Below, piece after piece: positions 1 to 15,412 of a stretch of DNA of 64,000 bases. The notes beneath the pieces were generated by a model. That model worked only from the letters and a program-made list of their open reading frames with translations, searched no databases and was not told where the DNA came from. Each line of letters begins with the position of its first letter. Position 1 is the first letter of the stretch. The translations under genes were made by a program, and so were the position numbers. The stretch covers positions 32,122,668 through 32,186,667 of the forward strand of contig NC_092569.1 in NCBI RefSeq assembly GCF_037975245.1. The letters are read 5' to 3'. The stretch is from Apostichopus japonicus. Its lineage: Eukaryota > Echinodermata > Holothuroidea > Aspidochirotida > Stichopodidae.

Positions 1-1035
1 AACCACCATGCAAGCTAAGCCCTTTTCAATATATTTAATATTCTTATTTTGGATGATATATATATATATATATATATTCAAGCCACTTGTAATTTGGTTA
101 CCGATCTCTGTGTCACATATGTTTGTTAGAACGGTCATGTTTCAATACCATACATATTTATGATTATAGGATCCCTTTTTGCAGATTTATAAGAACACAA
201 CACAATATTAACTATACTGGGCCTATACAGTTTGGAACAGCCTACCAGTGTCACTTAAATGAACTATAACATATTTTAAAGGTAATTAAAAGAAACAAAA
301 CATGATGAAAAATCAATTATATATAGGCCTACCTTAAACTTTTCAGTCCGAGAGATGTGGGGGGGGGGGGGGGTGGGACGCGGTGGGAGATGAGTGTTGG
401 TTGATTTCGTTTTATAATATCTTTACATTTATAAAGATGACATACATTTTTGCATACTTGCAGGAGTTTTGTACCAACAAGCTTTCGGTAGCTCTCCTTC
501 ATAACTCATCCATCTTCTACGTAATGTATTACCATTATTTGTATTATACGTACTTTGTTTATTGGTTGATGTTTAGTTCAGTTTACTTGAATTGAATATA
601 ATTACGTAGGCTATGCCTATGTAGGTAGCAATATGACATATTGTTTATACATGATTTTTTTCACGTCCATATATATGACTATATTCTTGCGTTTTGAAAT
701 TGACGAAGCATCTCAAAAATTACAATGAATATGCAATTGTGTAGTGTGTTTTTTGTGTAATTTGACCTATTATATCAGACGTTTGTTTTCAATCTTCCTA
801 CTGTTTTTTCTCGATATTACGCCTTTATGCCAAATTGAAAACTTTTGTGTCCATTTTCGACTATTGGTATCAAAAATTCTGTTTTGATATAAGAAGTCAA
901 AATGACCAGGGAACAATTGCAGAAAATAGCCCGCAACATACACACAGGGCTTTTCGGGAACACGATTTTTACAATAGGGATTTCCGGTCAAGACTGCAGC
1001 TATGTCGATAGTATGGAACGCCGTTTTAACATTTT
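1..1035. other. AT-rich flank without a recognised gene
   Basis: It holds a short TA tract (58-77) and a G-run at 359-374. Reading frames here are short and without recognisable motifs. Confidence 0.5.
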
Positions 1036-1044
1036 TTAAACAAA

Positions 1045-1260
1045 TACAAACATCTCTTATTAAGTTTTAGATATCTCTAATTCATTTTTGGATATCTCTA
1101 ATTCATTTACAGATATTATTAATTCATTTTTGGATATCTCTTATTCATTTCCCGACATCCCTTCATTCATTTCCAGATATCAATAATTATAATATATTTG
1201 AGATATCCAAAATTTAATTAATGATATCAAGAATTCGATTTAGAGATATCCAATGAGTAA
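1045..1260. repeat. Minisatellite of about 21 bp with inverted copies
   Basis: Units such as TTGGATATCTCTAATTCATT recur in direct order up to about 1190, then the complement (GAGATATCCAAAATTTAATTA) appears. The stretch is therefore partly palindromic. Confidence 0.65.
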
Positions 1261-1524
1261 TATTCATCTTCTTCTGTGTCACTTTATGTCTCTATACATT
1301 ATCCTTTCTCTCCCAAAAAAACTGACCACCATTCCTACCAACAACATTGAGCTTAGCCTTGTCATTATTTAACAGCATCGGCATAATTTATCATTACATC
1401 ATACTAATCATGTGGTTTCTCTCATATTTGGGAACGGGTGAGTGTGGGGGGGGGGGGGGGTCCAGGTTGCCATGTTACTCATCATGCAACCATTTTATTC
1501 AGGAGCCCATAGATATTCAACTAT

Positions 1525-1865
1525 AATATTAATAGCGATTAACAATGCGCACATATCCGCCCTGCCCAAGGCACAAAAAAAGGTATGGTAAAAAGAAAAA
1601 GAAAAACTTAAATTAAATATAAAATCACTAAAAGCTTCACGCATGAGTTTTAAGGAGTTCTTTGAAAGTCAAAATGCTGGTGCACGACTTCAGTTTTAAT
1701 GGTAGTGCATTCCAAAGACGAGGGGCAGCAACCTCAAAAGACCTATCACCCCGTGAGTGTCTAGATGTCTGTTCCCGAAGGATCATGATTTCTGAAACAA
1801 ATCCCATTAAATGGAATAGTATGTGCACAGTGGCTGATATTCTTACAATTCTCTGTCCAGTATAA
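1525..1865 (-). mobile_element. CR1-like retrotransposon 3' end (fragment 1)
   Basis: On the minus strand the reading [18 protein letters not shown], then [11 protein letters not shown], is the C terminus typical of CR1/jockey-type reverse transcriptase proteins (RSF..AAP.LWN.LP). It is followed by a 3' region with TGTGCGCATTG and ATT-rich sequence. Only the last ~60 codons remain. Confidence 0.65.
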
Positions 1866-1875
1866 AGTCCTTTTT

Positions 1876-2051
<176 letters not shown>

Positions 2052-2164
2052 ATAAAAATAATATTAATAATAATAATAATAAAGGCTTATAAGCACAACT
2101 ACTACAGAAAACTGTGTGCACTGCTGTGCTGGAAAACAATTAAATAAATCTTAAAGTAACGATA

Positions 2165-3990
<1,826 letters not shown>

Positions 3991-4254
3991 TTGTATGTCC
4001 AGAAGTTCGAAATCGGTTCGGAAGGTCGTAATTCCACTGAAGACGTTTGTCACATGTATCGAACAATGCTAGTTAAGTTATCTTGACATAGCTGCCTAAC
4101 TATGGAGATCAAACATGATGCTTATCAACCATTTATGATTCCTAAAGCTGGATACCAAAATAGATACTTTGAACAGACTCTGTTGAATGAAATGGAAAAT
4201 AAACGACAAAGGCAAATGTAAATGTTTATAATCAGCCTCCGAGCCTCCCGCTTC

Positions 4255-4450
4255 TATATATAGTAAATCAATGAAGAATAACACACCAAAAAACTTCCTC
4301 TTCACGACCGGTTTCGTCCTTTTGGGACTCATCAGGCGAAGGTAGGAATCGAACCCCAGATCTTTGTGTCACGAACCGAAGTCCATACCACTCGACCACA
4401 GTGATTCTACTGGTGTATTGAAGCGTATAAATTGGCTTTGAATAACTGTC
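4255..4450 (-). mobile_element. tRNA-derived SINE carrying a hammerhead-ribozyme sequence (copy 1)
   Basis: Read on the minus strand, the head is tRNA-like with box A TGGTCGAGTGG (4388-4398) and box B GGTTCGATTCC (4345-4355), both perfect to consensus. Immediately downstream lies a hammerhead core (4300-4341), then TTGATTTACTATATATAG at the 3' end. Related copies lie at 4597, 48700 and 48910. A Pol III transcript would carry the ribozyme just after the tRNA-like head. Boundaries come from comparing copies by eye. Confidence 0.8.
4300..4341 (-). ncRNA. Hammerhead ribozyme motif, intact core
   Basis: On the minus strand: stem I strand CUUCGC, core CUGAUGA, stem II GUCC-loop CAAAA-GGAC, core GAAA, then CCGGUC and stem I strand GUGAAG. 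Stem I pairs C-G, G-U, C-G, U-A, U-A, C-G; stem II has four Watson-Crick pairs. ACCGGU is a palindrome that could form stem III only between two molecules or two tandem units, as in other minimal type I hammerheads. Predicted cleavage is after GUC, between 4306 and 4305. Confidence 0.8.
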
Positions 4451-4569
4451 ATTAAGGGCGTATTACCCAAGTGTTATGATTGTACAAAGTGCACCCCTGG
4501 CGCTTTGAATCTGACAATCTCACACAGAATAACCACTCTTTATAGGCAAGCCAAGCCGTATATAAGAAT

Positions 4570-4596
<27 letters not shown>
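4451..4596. other. Spacer between SINE copies
   Basis: Unique-looking sequence whose last ~35 bases (AAGTGGTATGACA region) recur beside the SINE copy at 48.7 kb, so part of it belongs to a longer version of the element. Confidence 0.45.
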
Positions 4597-4814
<218 letters not shown>

Positions 4815-6535
4815 TCACTGGGCCTAAATATCATCATTCTTATCATAGAACGGTTCATTAATATATGGTTTATACTTTGTATCTGCATTTTATTACATAC
4901 AAGGCATTCTTAGTGACGTTCGTCACTATTAAAATACCTTGATATGAAGCAACATTAAATGTGCAATGTGCATTTTCACACAAATTTCAGTTAACCCTGC
5001 CATACGCTCTTGATATCACCTCTTAAACACTCACACCAAGCATGAAACAACGTTGTGAATATCAAGTGAGAATAGAAATATTCAAACTTTCAATTTTAGA
5101 AATGTTAACAAGAATCTTCTATGATTTTTTCATTTTGTGGTAATTTTCGTAATTCCCCCTGCTTCTTTGTCATTTATAATACTCACTTAGCTCACTGAAA
5201 CTTTTCTTCGTTAAATTCTTTCACTGCATCGGTTACTTTATATTTTGTATATACAAATCAAACCAAAAACAACACATAAACAAAACAATAACAACTCAAT
5301 AAATAGATACTATTTCAATCTGGATAATCGAAGTTAATATTGCAATGGCAATTTGAATATACGTCTTTGTGAAAGTAAAATGTATGCAAATATCATAGCC
5401 TCCACCCCATGCATCACCATCTTGCTGTATACCTTTTACCACCACACATCACCCCCATCCTTCCCCACCTCCCCCTGCACCTCTCTTTCTCTCACTCTCT
5501 CTCTCACTCTTTGTCAACTTTAGCTAACAGCTGGAACTCTGGTTGTCTCTGCAAAACATAAGCTAAAATACTTAAGGATATTTGAAATGTAATATTTATT
5601 TAATAAAAATGAATGTAGGAGACTCATTGCTTCTCTTCTACAAAGCACGTTTTCCTGTTTCCCTAAACACTAACAAAAGAAAGCCTTACTCCTAAAGAGG
5701 TTCTGTAATGAATTTCTAAAATTTTAAGAACTTGAGTTACACAACATCGACAATTTTAGAGGTTTAAACTAAAAAGTGAATGTTAAGTAGTCTTTAGTAT
5801 TTTATTTAATGTTTTGCAGAGAGAACCAGAGTTTGTTTACCAAACAGAATATCTATCTATCAATGATAATAGTCATAGATACAGTGGGTGAAAAAATAAG
5901 TAAAATGCAAGTTATAAATTAGAAAGTTGTTTTATTTTGTTGAGTACGTTACCATGCCGACCATCATTATTACTTTGGTATACTAATTCTTCATTTAAAA
6001 ATAATTATATGCATCTACGGTATCTTATGTTAACCTGAGTAAATGGTGACCTACTGGTTTCTTTCCTTGTGAAATAATAGTTCACCTGAAAGAGCAAATA
6101 AATTATCCTTTATTCTCCTGTTTTTCTATTTTCCAGATGAAAATTAAGGTAAACAAAATCTCTTTAAATATAGGATTAATAATTTATTGGAAATAAATTC
6201 AAGTAATTTTATTAATTAGGCTCAATATTTTGTGGGAATTATTTTATTCTAGGCATCCTTATAATTATCCTGTCGTAGTTTTCATGATTCTGACAAAGTA
6301 TTGTGTTCATTTCCTTGTTAGATTATATCTCGTTCACATCATCTCTATGTCTGACTGGTACTTTTCAATAAAGGGGGGTGGGGGCAGGGGGTGGGGAGGG
6401 TAATAATTTGAAAATCGCATCTGGCAACAGCAGAGTGGATGATGTAATCAGTGCAATTAAGTTGAAAATGTATTTGTTTCTTTATATATTATTTTATTTA
6501 TTTATGCAGGGTGGACACTGATATTTGAACATAAA
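4815..6535. other. Unannotated intergenic stretch
   Basis: AT-rich, with a CT-rich patch near 5400-5515 and a G-rich patch near 6373-6400. No coding signature was seen. Confidence 0.5.
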
Positions 6536-6565
6536 AGATGTATTTCGATGAAATTCTAACTTCCA

Positions 6566-7127
<562 letters not shown>

Positions 7128-7149
7128 GTTGCCATGTAGTAGTTAGCAA

Positions 7150-7975
7150 TAGAAATGAAATTATGGGAACTCCTCAATAAACCAAGTAAAGGTTATTGAA
7201 TGTCAAATGAATAAAAACAAAATAAGAAAATGAAAGGAAATGATCAAATGAAAAAAAAAGTACGAAAATGAAAGAAAATGATATGCAGCAACAAAACATT
7301 AAACAGGTTTTGCTCTGGTTACACATTCATAAGGCGCTGTCTGATTTTATTTAAAGAGAGATTATTAAACAAAAATTGTTGATGTTTAATTATATCTTTT
7401 ATACCCTTTAAGAAATCAATAAACTTAATGTTCCCTTTATCTCTTCAGCCTTGCAATGCGACTTAGTTTATTTCAGCAGAAAGTGATTTTTCTTGGAATC
7501 AATTTCCATTAATTCAGAAGAATATTATGTACAAGTACCCTTTTATCAATGGAATGGGTAACTACGTTGTTGATTCAAATCTGATAAGTTTCACTAAGTT
7601 TGGGCTAATTACGTATGAAAATATGCAAATTAGGTCCCCAAATATCTTATTTTGGAATACATACTAGGCCTACCAATAGTACTTTTTTGGTGAATTTTAT
7701 GTTAAAAAAGGATTATCTAAAATATTTCTTATCATATGAGGCTATGATTGTGGGAACTGGTTGAAAATGACCGAGATATAAGGATTGGCATAAGAACTGG
7801 GGCACGCCACTTCCTCCAGGCTATACAATGCATAAAGAATACTCGTATATACAATACACGAGTATACACGCACACGTGCACTCTACCCATTTTGCAAATA
7901 TTTCTTACAGATAATTGGTGGCGCTATTCCAGGAAGAGTCGTATATAGAGAGAGTTTATGGCGGGCCATCAGTCT
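7150..7975. other. Unannotated stretch
   Basis: AT-rich, with some A-rich AAATGAAA-type low complexity near 7200-7280. Nothing coding recognised. Confidence 0.5.
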
Positions 7976-7979
7976 CAAA

Positions 7980-9070
7980 TCGTGGGGAATCGACATATAC
8001 CGATTAAAATAGACATATACTAATTTCCTTCGACTTATATTAGTTTCCAGCAGCTTAAAATGACTTCTACCGATTTAAATCGACATATTCCAGTTTAATT
8101 CGACATATCATCGATTTAAATCGACATATACCAATTTAAATGGATGATATGTCGAATTAAATCGGTATATGTCAATTCAAATCGACATATAACAGTTTAA
8201 ATCAATGATATGTCGAATAAAATCGGTATATGTCAATTTAAATCGACATATTCCAGCTTAAATCGATGATATGTCGAATTAAATCGGTTAATGTCAATTT
8301 AAATCGACATATAACAGTTTAAATCAATGATATGTCGAATAAAATCGGTATATGTCAATTTAAATCGACATATACCAATTTAATTCTACTTTTACCAGTT
8401 TAAATTGATATATACCGATTTAAATCGACATATACCAATTTAAATCAATGATAAGTAAAAAAATCGGTATATGTCAATTTAAATCGACATAGTCCAGTTT
8501 AAATAGATGATATGTCGAATTAAATCGGTATATGTCAATATAAATCGACATATACCAGTTTAAATCAATGATATGTCGAATTAAATCGGTATATGACAAT
8601 TTAAATCGACATATACCAATTTAATTCGACTTTTACCAGTTTAAATTGATATATACCAATTTAAATCAATGATAAGTAAAACAAATCGGTATATGTCAAT
8701 TTAAATCGACATATACCAGTTTAAATCGATGATATGTCGAATTAAATCGGTATATGTCAATTTAAATCGACATATACCAGTTTAAATCGATGATATGTCA
8801 AATTAAATCGGTATATGTCAATTTAAATCGTCATATACCATTTTAAATTGATGATATGTCGAATTAAATCGGTATATGTCTATTTAATTCGACATATACC
8901 AATTTAATTCGACTTATACCAGTTTAAATCGACATATACCGATTTAAATCGACATATGCCAATTTAAATCGATGATATGTAAAATAAATCGGTATATGTC
9001 AATTTAAATCGACACATACCTGTTTAAATCGATGGTATGTCGAATTAAATCGGTAGAAGTCAATTTCAGT
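7980..9070. repeat. 61-bp satellite with inverted ~20-bp subunits
   Basis: The basic unit is ATATGTCGAATTAAATCGGT + ATATGTCAATTTAAATCGAC + ATATACCAGTTTAAATCGATG, repeated about 17 times with variation. Subunits are near complements of each other, so a single strand can fold repeatedly. Confidence 0.92.
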
Positions 9071-9244
9071 GGATTTTATACCAGTTTCTAGCAACTCAAA
9101 TTGACATAAACCTATTTATTTTATTTATTTATTTATATTTGTCAGGTGACTGCACGTGATGTATCTTCACATGTCAATCATCACCGAAATCGGGATTTGG
9201 AGTATGTTAATGAGCTAAATCGATGATATGTCGATTTAATTGTT

Positions 9245-9590
9245 GGAAAACGAAACACTCCGTGAGCTGTACCAAGTGTTTGAATCACCAATATGAGCGA
9301 AACACTCAGAATGCAATACCAAGTGTATGGCTTACGGTGGTGCAGCGGTAAGTGAGACACTCAGAATGTAATACCAAGTGTTTGGCTTACGGTGGTGCAG
9401 CGGTAAATGAAACACTCAGAATGCAATACCAAGTGTTTGAATCACCGTGCCATTGATGCGTAAGTGAAACACACAGCATACAATACCAAGCGTTTGAATC
9501 ACTGTGCCTTTGGTACGTAAGTAAAACACTCAGAATACAACTGGACTACCAAGTGTTTGAATTTGGCACTCAGAATGCAATACACTACAA
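9245..9590. repeat. Minisatellite of about 58 bp
   Basis: Units contain GAAACACTCAGAATGCAATACCAAGTGTTTGAATCACC. Six to seven copies are present, with the spacer alternating between GGTGGTGCAGCGGTAA and GTGCCATTGATGCGTAA. Confidence 0.85.
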
Positions 9591-10263
9591 GTACAACAAA
9601 TGATGGCAGAAAAATATTATGAAGTTTTGGCTGATAATGGTGAAATATTGTCCATTTGTGTTAAATGCAGAACACAGACACATTCTCGTGGCTGCTTGGC
9701 CATCTGTGCAACATTTATAGAGCCTGTACTTCCTTCACGATTATATATTATGCTGCTCTTTAAGAAAAGCATGACATGTTTGTCCAAGGGTATCGGGTCT
9801 AAATGGGGTATATATATGGTTTAGTAATAAGCCCCTATATTTTATATGGTGAAGCTTTAGTAAGCTAATTACCAATTACTAATTTCGAGGCAAACCTGGG
9901 AGAGGGAAAAGGGGATGTCCCCACCCCCTTTTGAGAAATGTGGGTTTCTAGTTTTGTATTTGAAATTTGCTCAAGTTCTGGAAAAATGTGGGATGAGACA
10001 TAATCTGCCCCTGTCCAAACCACCATAATCCCACCAGTTTGTTCGTGTTTTAACCATGCAAATGAGTAATGAGCTTTAACAACACCAGCTCCTATTCTTT
10101 ATTTACAAAGTGGGGGGGGGGGGCACTGTCTCATTTAAGTGTTGATGTATATGTTGTTGAAAAATTATGAAATGTTTACCAATGGTACACATATGCTGTC
10201 ACATTGTTGTAACAAGCTAACTGTAATTGTTTTGTACTGGCATTGCCCCCTTCAAGAGTATAG
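9591..10263. other. Unannotated stretch
   Basis: A 74-codon reading frame at 9600-9824 has no recognisable motif. A G-run lies near 10111-10122. Confidence 0.45.
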
Positions 10264-10700
10264 TGAGCAGAATTTGACTACAAAATGTCTGCCGTGTCAA
10301 GTTCTTTCATACCCCGAAATTGACAATTCGTCAATTAGCTAAATGTATCTTTTGTGTAATTATACATCAATTGACTCTGGATGCTGTTTGCTATGTTCTG
10401 AGCCTCTAAACTCAAACAGACCAGGTCCCAGAGAGTAGTGGTATCATGTTTAGGTAAGTTTGGTTATTTTTAGGGAGTAAGATTTCTAAGTGCCAAAACT
10501 ACGTGCACAACTTGTGAGAGGATGTCAAAAGATTAAAAAAAAAACAATTTGATCAGCAAATACCTGAAATTGATTCACTCTCATGAAATAGTTAACTCTG
10601 CTTCGTTGCAAAAAGTGTAGATTGCCTGCTGTATCGTTGCTATTAGAATCTGAAGGTGCGTCAATTACGAAGGTGCGTCAATTTAAATGCCTTTACTATT
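10264..10700 (+). repeat. Dispersed repeat, copy at 10 kb
   Basis: It matches 50115-50560 over about 430 bp (shared ACAAAATGTCTGCCGTGTCA, CCCAGAGAGTAGTG, GGTGCGTCAATTACG). It also ends with the doubled GGTGCGTCAATT motif. Its left inverted end is missing. Confidence 0.8.
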
Positions 10701-13700
10701 TTACACATTGATCGCTTTGCCAATTGTCATAACAAAATTTATATTATAGGATTAGCCTTTGTCTATAGCAAGTCACATTAAGTGCTCAAAAGTTTGATAT
10801 TCTTCTTGGAAACTGAGTGGCTTAATGTTATCTGTTAGTGGACTTGAACCACCTGCTGAATAAATTCTGCATCACCTGAACAGATTTTTATTATGGCCAA
10901 ACATATTACCAAGAAGAAATCATTACTTAGCCAAAAGTTCACTGGCACCTTACATATTGAAATAACATACAAGACTACTAATCATTGGGTCTCTAAACCA
11001 ACTTTAGGCTAGAGTAGACCTAACGTACTATCTAGGCCTTTCAATAAAATACCAACGTTGCACATGTGCGTTTTTTGCTTGTATTTCTCCCTTGTCCTGT
11101 TTTGGAAAGAGTAACGGTTTAACAGAAATGTTATCTTCTATCTGAACTCGAATAGAATATTGGTTGTTGGTCCTAATCTTCTATGAATATTTCTATTTCA
11201 TTTGTGACCATGTTAATCGTTACTGTTAGGCTAACGGTTGAGCAGTAAGACCTACGTAAGGCTACCTCTTGGGGCCTAAGCTGCCGTCAGCTACAAACTG
11301 CAAAGCATGGCTCATATAATTTTCCCAAACGAAAACAGTTCAGGTTGCGAGAACACATGAAGTCTTCTCTCATTTTACTTACAGGCTTCAAGACCAGGCT
11401 GCCGAGTTGCCCTTTTCTTTAGGGTAGTCGTCATCTACACGTTTGCACGTTCCATTTCATTTGAACGCGCCATGGCCACAGTACACGCTCTTGGTTCTTA
11501 ATTGGCTCTTGGAAACGGAAGCGCGTCACAGGTCAATATATCTGTCGTCGAAACACATTGAAACTAACTCCAGCCGTGCTTGTTGCAATCAAAGGAAACG
11601 ACTCAGATTTTGACAGGCATATGAGGAACGCAATACATAACAGTCAAAGAATTATAGTATATGTAAGGTTATGGCATTTATGTTTATCTTCACACATGAA
11701 ATGCATGGAAAACTAGTTGAAACCTGTCATTCCACTTGTTGATTTTATGCCTCATCCAAACCAAAAGCACGTTATCACAGTCGTGGTTCTATAAGGTTAG
11801 ATCACAGACGCAAAACTATAGCATTAGGCCTAAAGTAATAGAGTAGGCCTACACATATAATGACAATTTATCCTTCACTGACTCTTTCAGGTTTGCCAAT
11901 AGTAGTTGTACCAGAGGTCATTGTCTTCAACTTTTCTTTCTAATATAGGGTTGGGAATGAATGGAATGGTTTGCCCGAGAAAGTTGTATTGCAAGTAGTG
12001 TGAATGGGTATTAGAATGCTTTGGATGAGTTCATTAAGCATTGTAATCGGGTATGAATTTTGTGTCCTCGGTTTAATTTCTCTCCCTCAGGATCCTTGCT
12101 GGGGACTTGATTGTCCCTCCTGATCCTTTTTTCTACTAAACTTAACTATATACTTTAGTGTAGGATTTAGCAATAGTTGGGAGTCTGTGGGCAAACCTTA
12201 ATCTGATATTGTGGTGTGAATTTATCAGGAATATAGTACTAGGCCATGGAAGGTGCATTATATTAAATGGGTCTGTCTAGAAGAAAAAAAAAACAACAAC
12301 TGGATTATGGTGTATGTTGTAGCTTATGTATTTTCCAATAACATCAACTGAGCACAGGGCTGTTGACATCATTCGGTGTTTCATACGCTGACACCAAATG
12401 GCCATAACGATAATTATTAAATGATTACTTATTTTTCATACTGCCATTACTAGCCTAACCTGAACAGTGATATATTAAATGAAACAAGTCTTTAAGCTTT
12501 TCATTTAAGAATCCATTCAGCCTGTCCTATTTCGAACATGTGATTGGCAGGTTTCCGGTTAAACTAGCTTATAAAAAAGGAGCTGTTCTGTAAAGTAACA
12601 TCATCACACATATATATGAATACTAACACACCCATATAACAATTTCTGAATATCTCTTCAGCTGCCCAAAGGTACTGGTAAATAAGTTTGAAAGAGTTCT
12701 TTTAATTTCAATCGTCAATGTGGGTGTCAATTAGGGGAATGGAGATTTACTGACACTGCAATGCAATGAGTTTCTGGGATAAGTGTATTATCAATGTGTT
12801 AAAAGGTGTATCTTACTGCAACCCCACAACACCCTCCTCCCACACCACTAAATTCGCATTTAATTGGAATGTACACAAAGTTTTGCTTTTTAATCAAATA
12901 CCAGTTAACATTGAATTTTCAAAAGAGATCAAGTCTTGCTTTACCACAGTCAAACGAAACTGTGCATTGCCAGGTTAAGCCTACGCAATATTTTGAACAT
13001 GTCTTTATCAACATGTGGTGACCTGGCTCTCAAGATAATTCAGTTACCAAGGCTAGAGTCTAGGGTAGTCTTTGCAATAAGCAAAACTTAGGCTAGGCTA
13101 CCAGTGCTATAAATAGCCTTGACCTAGTGATCCCTTGAAATGTAGCCTATAGGCCCCTGCTATTTTAATAAATGATAGTGGACTGCATGCAAAATTAACA
13201 TTAAACCAAGGCATAGTCTTTACTTTTAAAGAAGAAAAAATTAGGTCGAATTCACGGTAGCCTTATCAGGCTATCAATAGAAGAAACATAGCTGTACCAT
13301 GAATTGATCACCTAATGCTCGTTTGTAATTACCGAAGAGAACAATGATTGAAACATTTGTCGATTTTTTCCAATTAAAAAATTGTTTTAAATTCAACAAG
13401 TAAACTATTTTCTTAAACATGGCTTTTCATCTGCAAACGGCAAAAGTAGAACGTTGATTCAATCACTTATCCAGCTCCGTCTTCAAACAAATGGACTCTG
13501 CGTGTTTGCTGGCTTATTGTGATCCTTAAAGATTGAAAGAAATACCTTCTTTTATTCAGATGAAAACGGTCAGAGATCCAGAAGTTATTTCTGTTTTAAT
13601 TGATTTATGTCCTCCTTCTCACTCAGTTGGCGTGATTCCTTCAGCCCTTTGCTTCTCACGCCTCAAAACATCTTCTTCCGGTGCTGACGACAGTTTGACA

Positions 13701-14109
13701 ATAAAATCAAATATTTATGATACGATCTATAATAACGATCTGAAAGATGACTAACATTAAGATGTATTATAAACGATGTGAACTTTGTAACCTATAAGAC
13801 TATCAAACTGCAAACAGTTGTTTTACCTGCCAGAACATTGGGTTAGCACAGTAGATTAATGAAGCATCTTCCTTCTGGCATAAAGCTTTCAGCCACCCCT
13901 ATTCATAAATTATAATCACTGTAGCTTCTAATTCACCAAAACCTCTTGAAAAAATGATGCAACATTTACTCAAAACATTTGAAGGAGTTTGGAGATGGGG
14001 AAACTAAGGTAGGAGATTTTGTTTAGTTAGTTATAACAAAATGTTATTACAAATATAATATACTCCAAGTCAAAGGTCAATAAAACACAGATTGAAATGT
14101 AAATTTGGA
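10701..14109. other. Unannotated 3.4-kb stretch
   Basis: I saw no coding exon or clear repeat. The short reading frames at 12766-13021 and 13533-13754 lack family motifs and splice support. Confidence 0.45.
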
Positions 14110-15162
14110 GTACTTGCGGTGGTTTTATTCACTGGATTTTAAACTATTTAACTAACAGAACTCAGTTGGTGAAACTCAGCCATTCGTGTCTATCCGATGT
14201 TATTCTTTCAAATACAGGGGCACCCCAGGGAACAGTTCTAGCACCGTTCCTATTCACACTTTATACGTACGATGCCAGGTCATTAGAACAAGGTTGCTCA
14301 CTCATCAAGTTTGCTGACGATACTGCCATGATTGGCTTAGTCAATGGTAATGGTGATGAAGCGTATTTACGTCAAATTCAGTCTTTTGTGAACTACTGTG
14401 ACCTTAACTTCCTCCAATTAAATGTTGCTAAGACCAAAGAAATGATTATTGATTTTCGTCACATTACTAATCCTCCACCCCCTGTTGTTGTCAAAGGAAG
14501 TGTAATTGATCGTGTTACGTCATATAGGTATCTTGGGGTAGTGCTGAATGATCACTTGGCATGGGGAGATCATATTGATATATTGGTTAAAAAGTTGAAT
14601 TCTAGATTGTACTGCCTCCGTAAGATGTCGAATTTTAATGTTCGTCATGACATCCTTGAAATGTTTTATAATTGTACCATTAGCGGGGTTTGGCGTTATT
14701 GCTTGGTTTGCTGGGGTGGGAATGTAAACAAACATGAAATAGATCGTATTAATAGCATCATTAAGAAAGCAGAGAGAGTAGTCGGGGAACCCTTGCCTTC
14801 CATTGACTCGGTCTACCACAGCCTTCTCGAGTCCAAACTGGAAGCGGTATGGAAGGACCATACCCACCCCCTCTATGAGCTACTTCATAATAGTCAGATG
14901 TCCAGAGGCAGTGGCAGGTTGAGACTTCCGTGTCTCAAAACCAATAGATACAGAGATTCTTTCATACCCCGTGCAATTAAGCTTTTTAATGAGGTTTTAT
15001 TACGTTGACTTTCATATATTGACTTTTCTTATTATTCTTACTGTCTTATTGTACAATATACACATCTATTTTTGTAACTTTTTCACTGTTTTATGAGCGA
15101 GTGCCTGAATTTCCCTTTGGGATCAATAAAGTTTTACTTATCTTATCTTATCTTATCTTACT
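14110..15162 (+). mobile_element. Rex1/L2-like non-LTR retrotransposon, 5'-truncated
   Basis: An open frame from about 14110 to 15008 reads GAPQGTVLAPFLFTLYT, CSLIKFADDTAMIGL (FADD catalytic motif intact), LNFLQLNVAKTKEMIIDFR, SYRYLGVVLNDHL, and RDSFIPRAIKLFN at the C terminus. These are the palm and C-terminal blocks of a CR1-group reverse transcriptase, with the KTKEMIIDFR and YLGV motifs typical of the Rex1/L2 side. The endonuclease and fingers are gone. The 3' end CCCTTTGGGATCAATAAAG followed by (TTATC)n at 15138-15162 is an element-like terminus. The remaining frame has no stop, so it is a fairly young 5'-truncated insertion. Confidence 0.85.
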
Positions 15163-15339
15163 TGCATTATGATGGCAGTATGCCATGTATATAATTTGTA
15201 GAAATATGTACGAAGCTACAATTCAATTACATTTATTTCACATTCGAAAGTCAAAAACCTAATGACACCAGTATTACAAGTTCTGAGATCTTCATACTCG
15301 GCCACAAAATGGCTACATGTGGTTCACCTCAAACTAACA

Positions 15340-15412
15340 GCTGGGTAGCTCAGTCAGTAGAGCATAGTACTGTACTCCAAAGGTTACAGGCTCAAGTACC
15401 CATTGATCAACA
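15340..15412 (+). pseudogene. tRNA-like sequence (tRNA pseudogene or SINE head)
   Basis: GGTAGCTCAGTCAGTAGAGC (D arm, box A) and GGCTCAAGTACC (degenerate box B) are tRNA-like and spaced as in a Lys-type tRNA. The anticodon stem does not pair and the acceptor ends do not match, so it is not a working tRNA. Confidence 0.45.

Noticed and set aside
15340-15412. Functional tRNA gene
   Set aside because: The boxes are tRNA-like, but the anticodon and acceptor stems do not pair.
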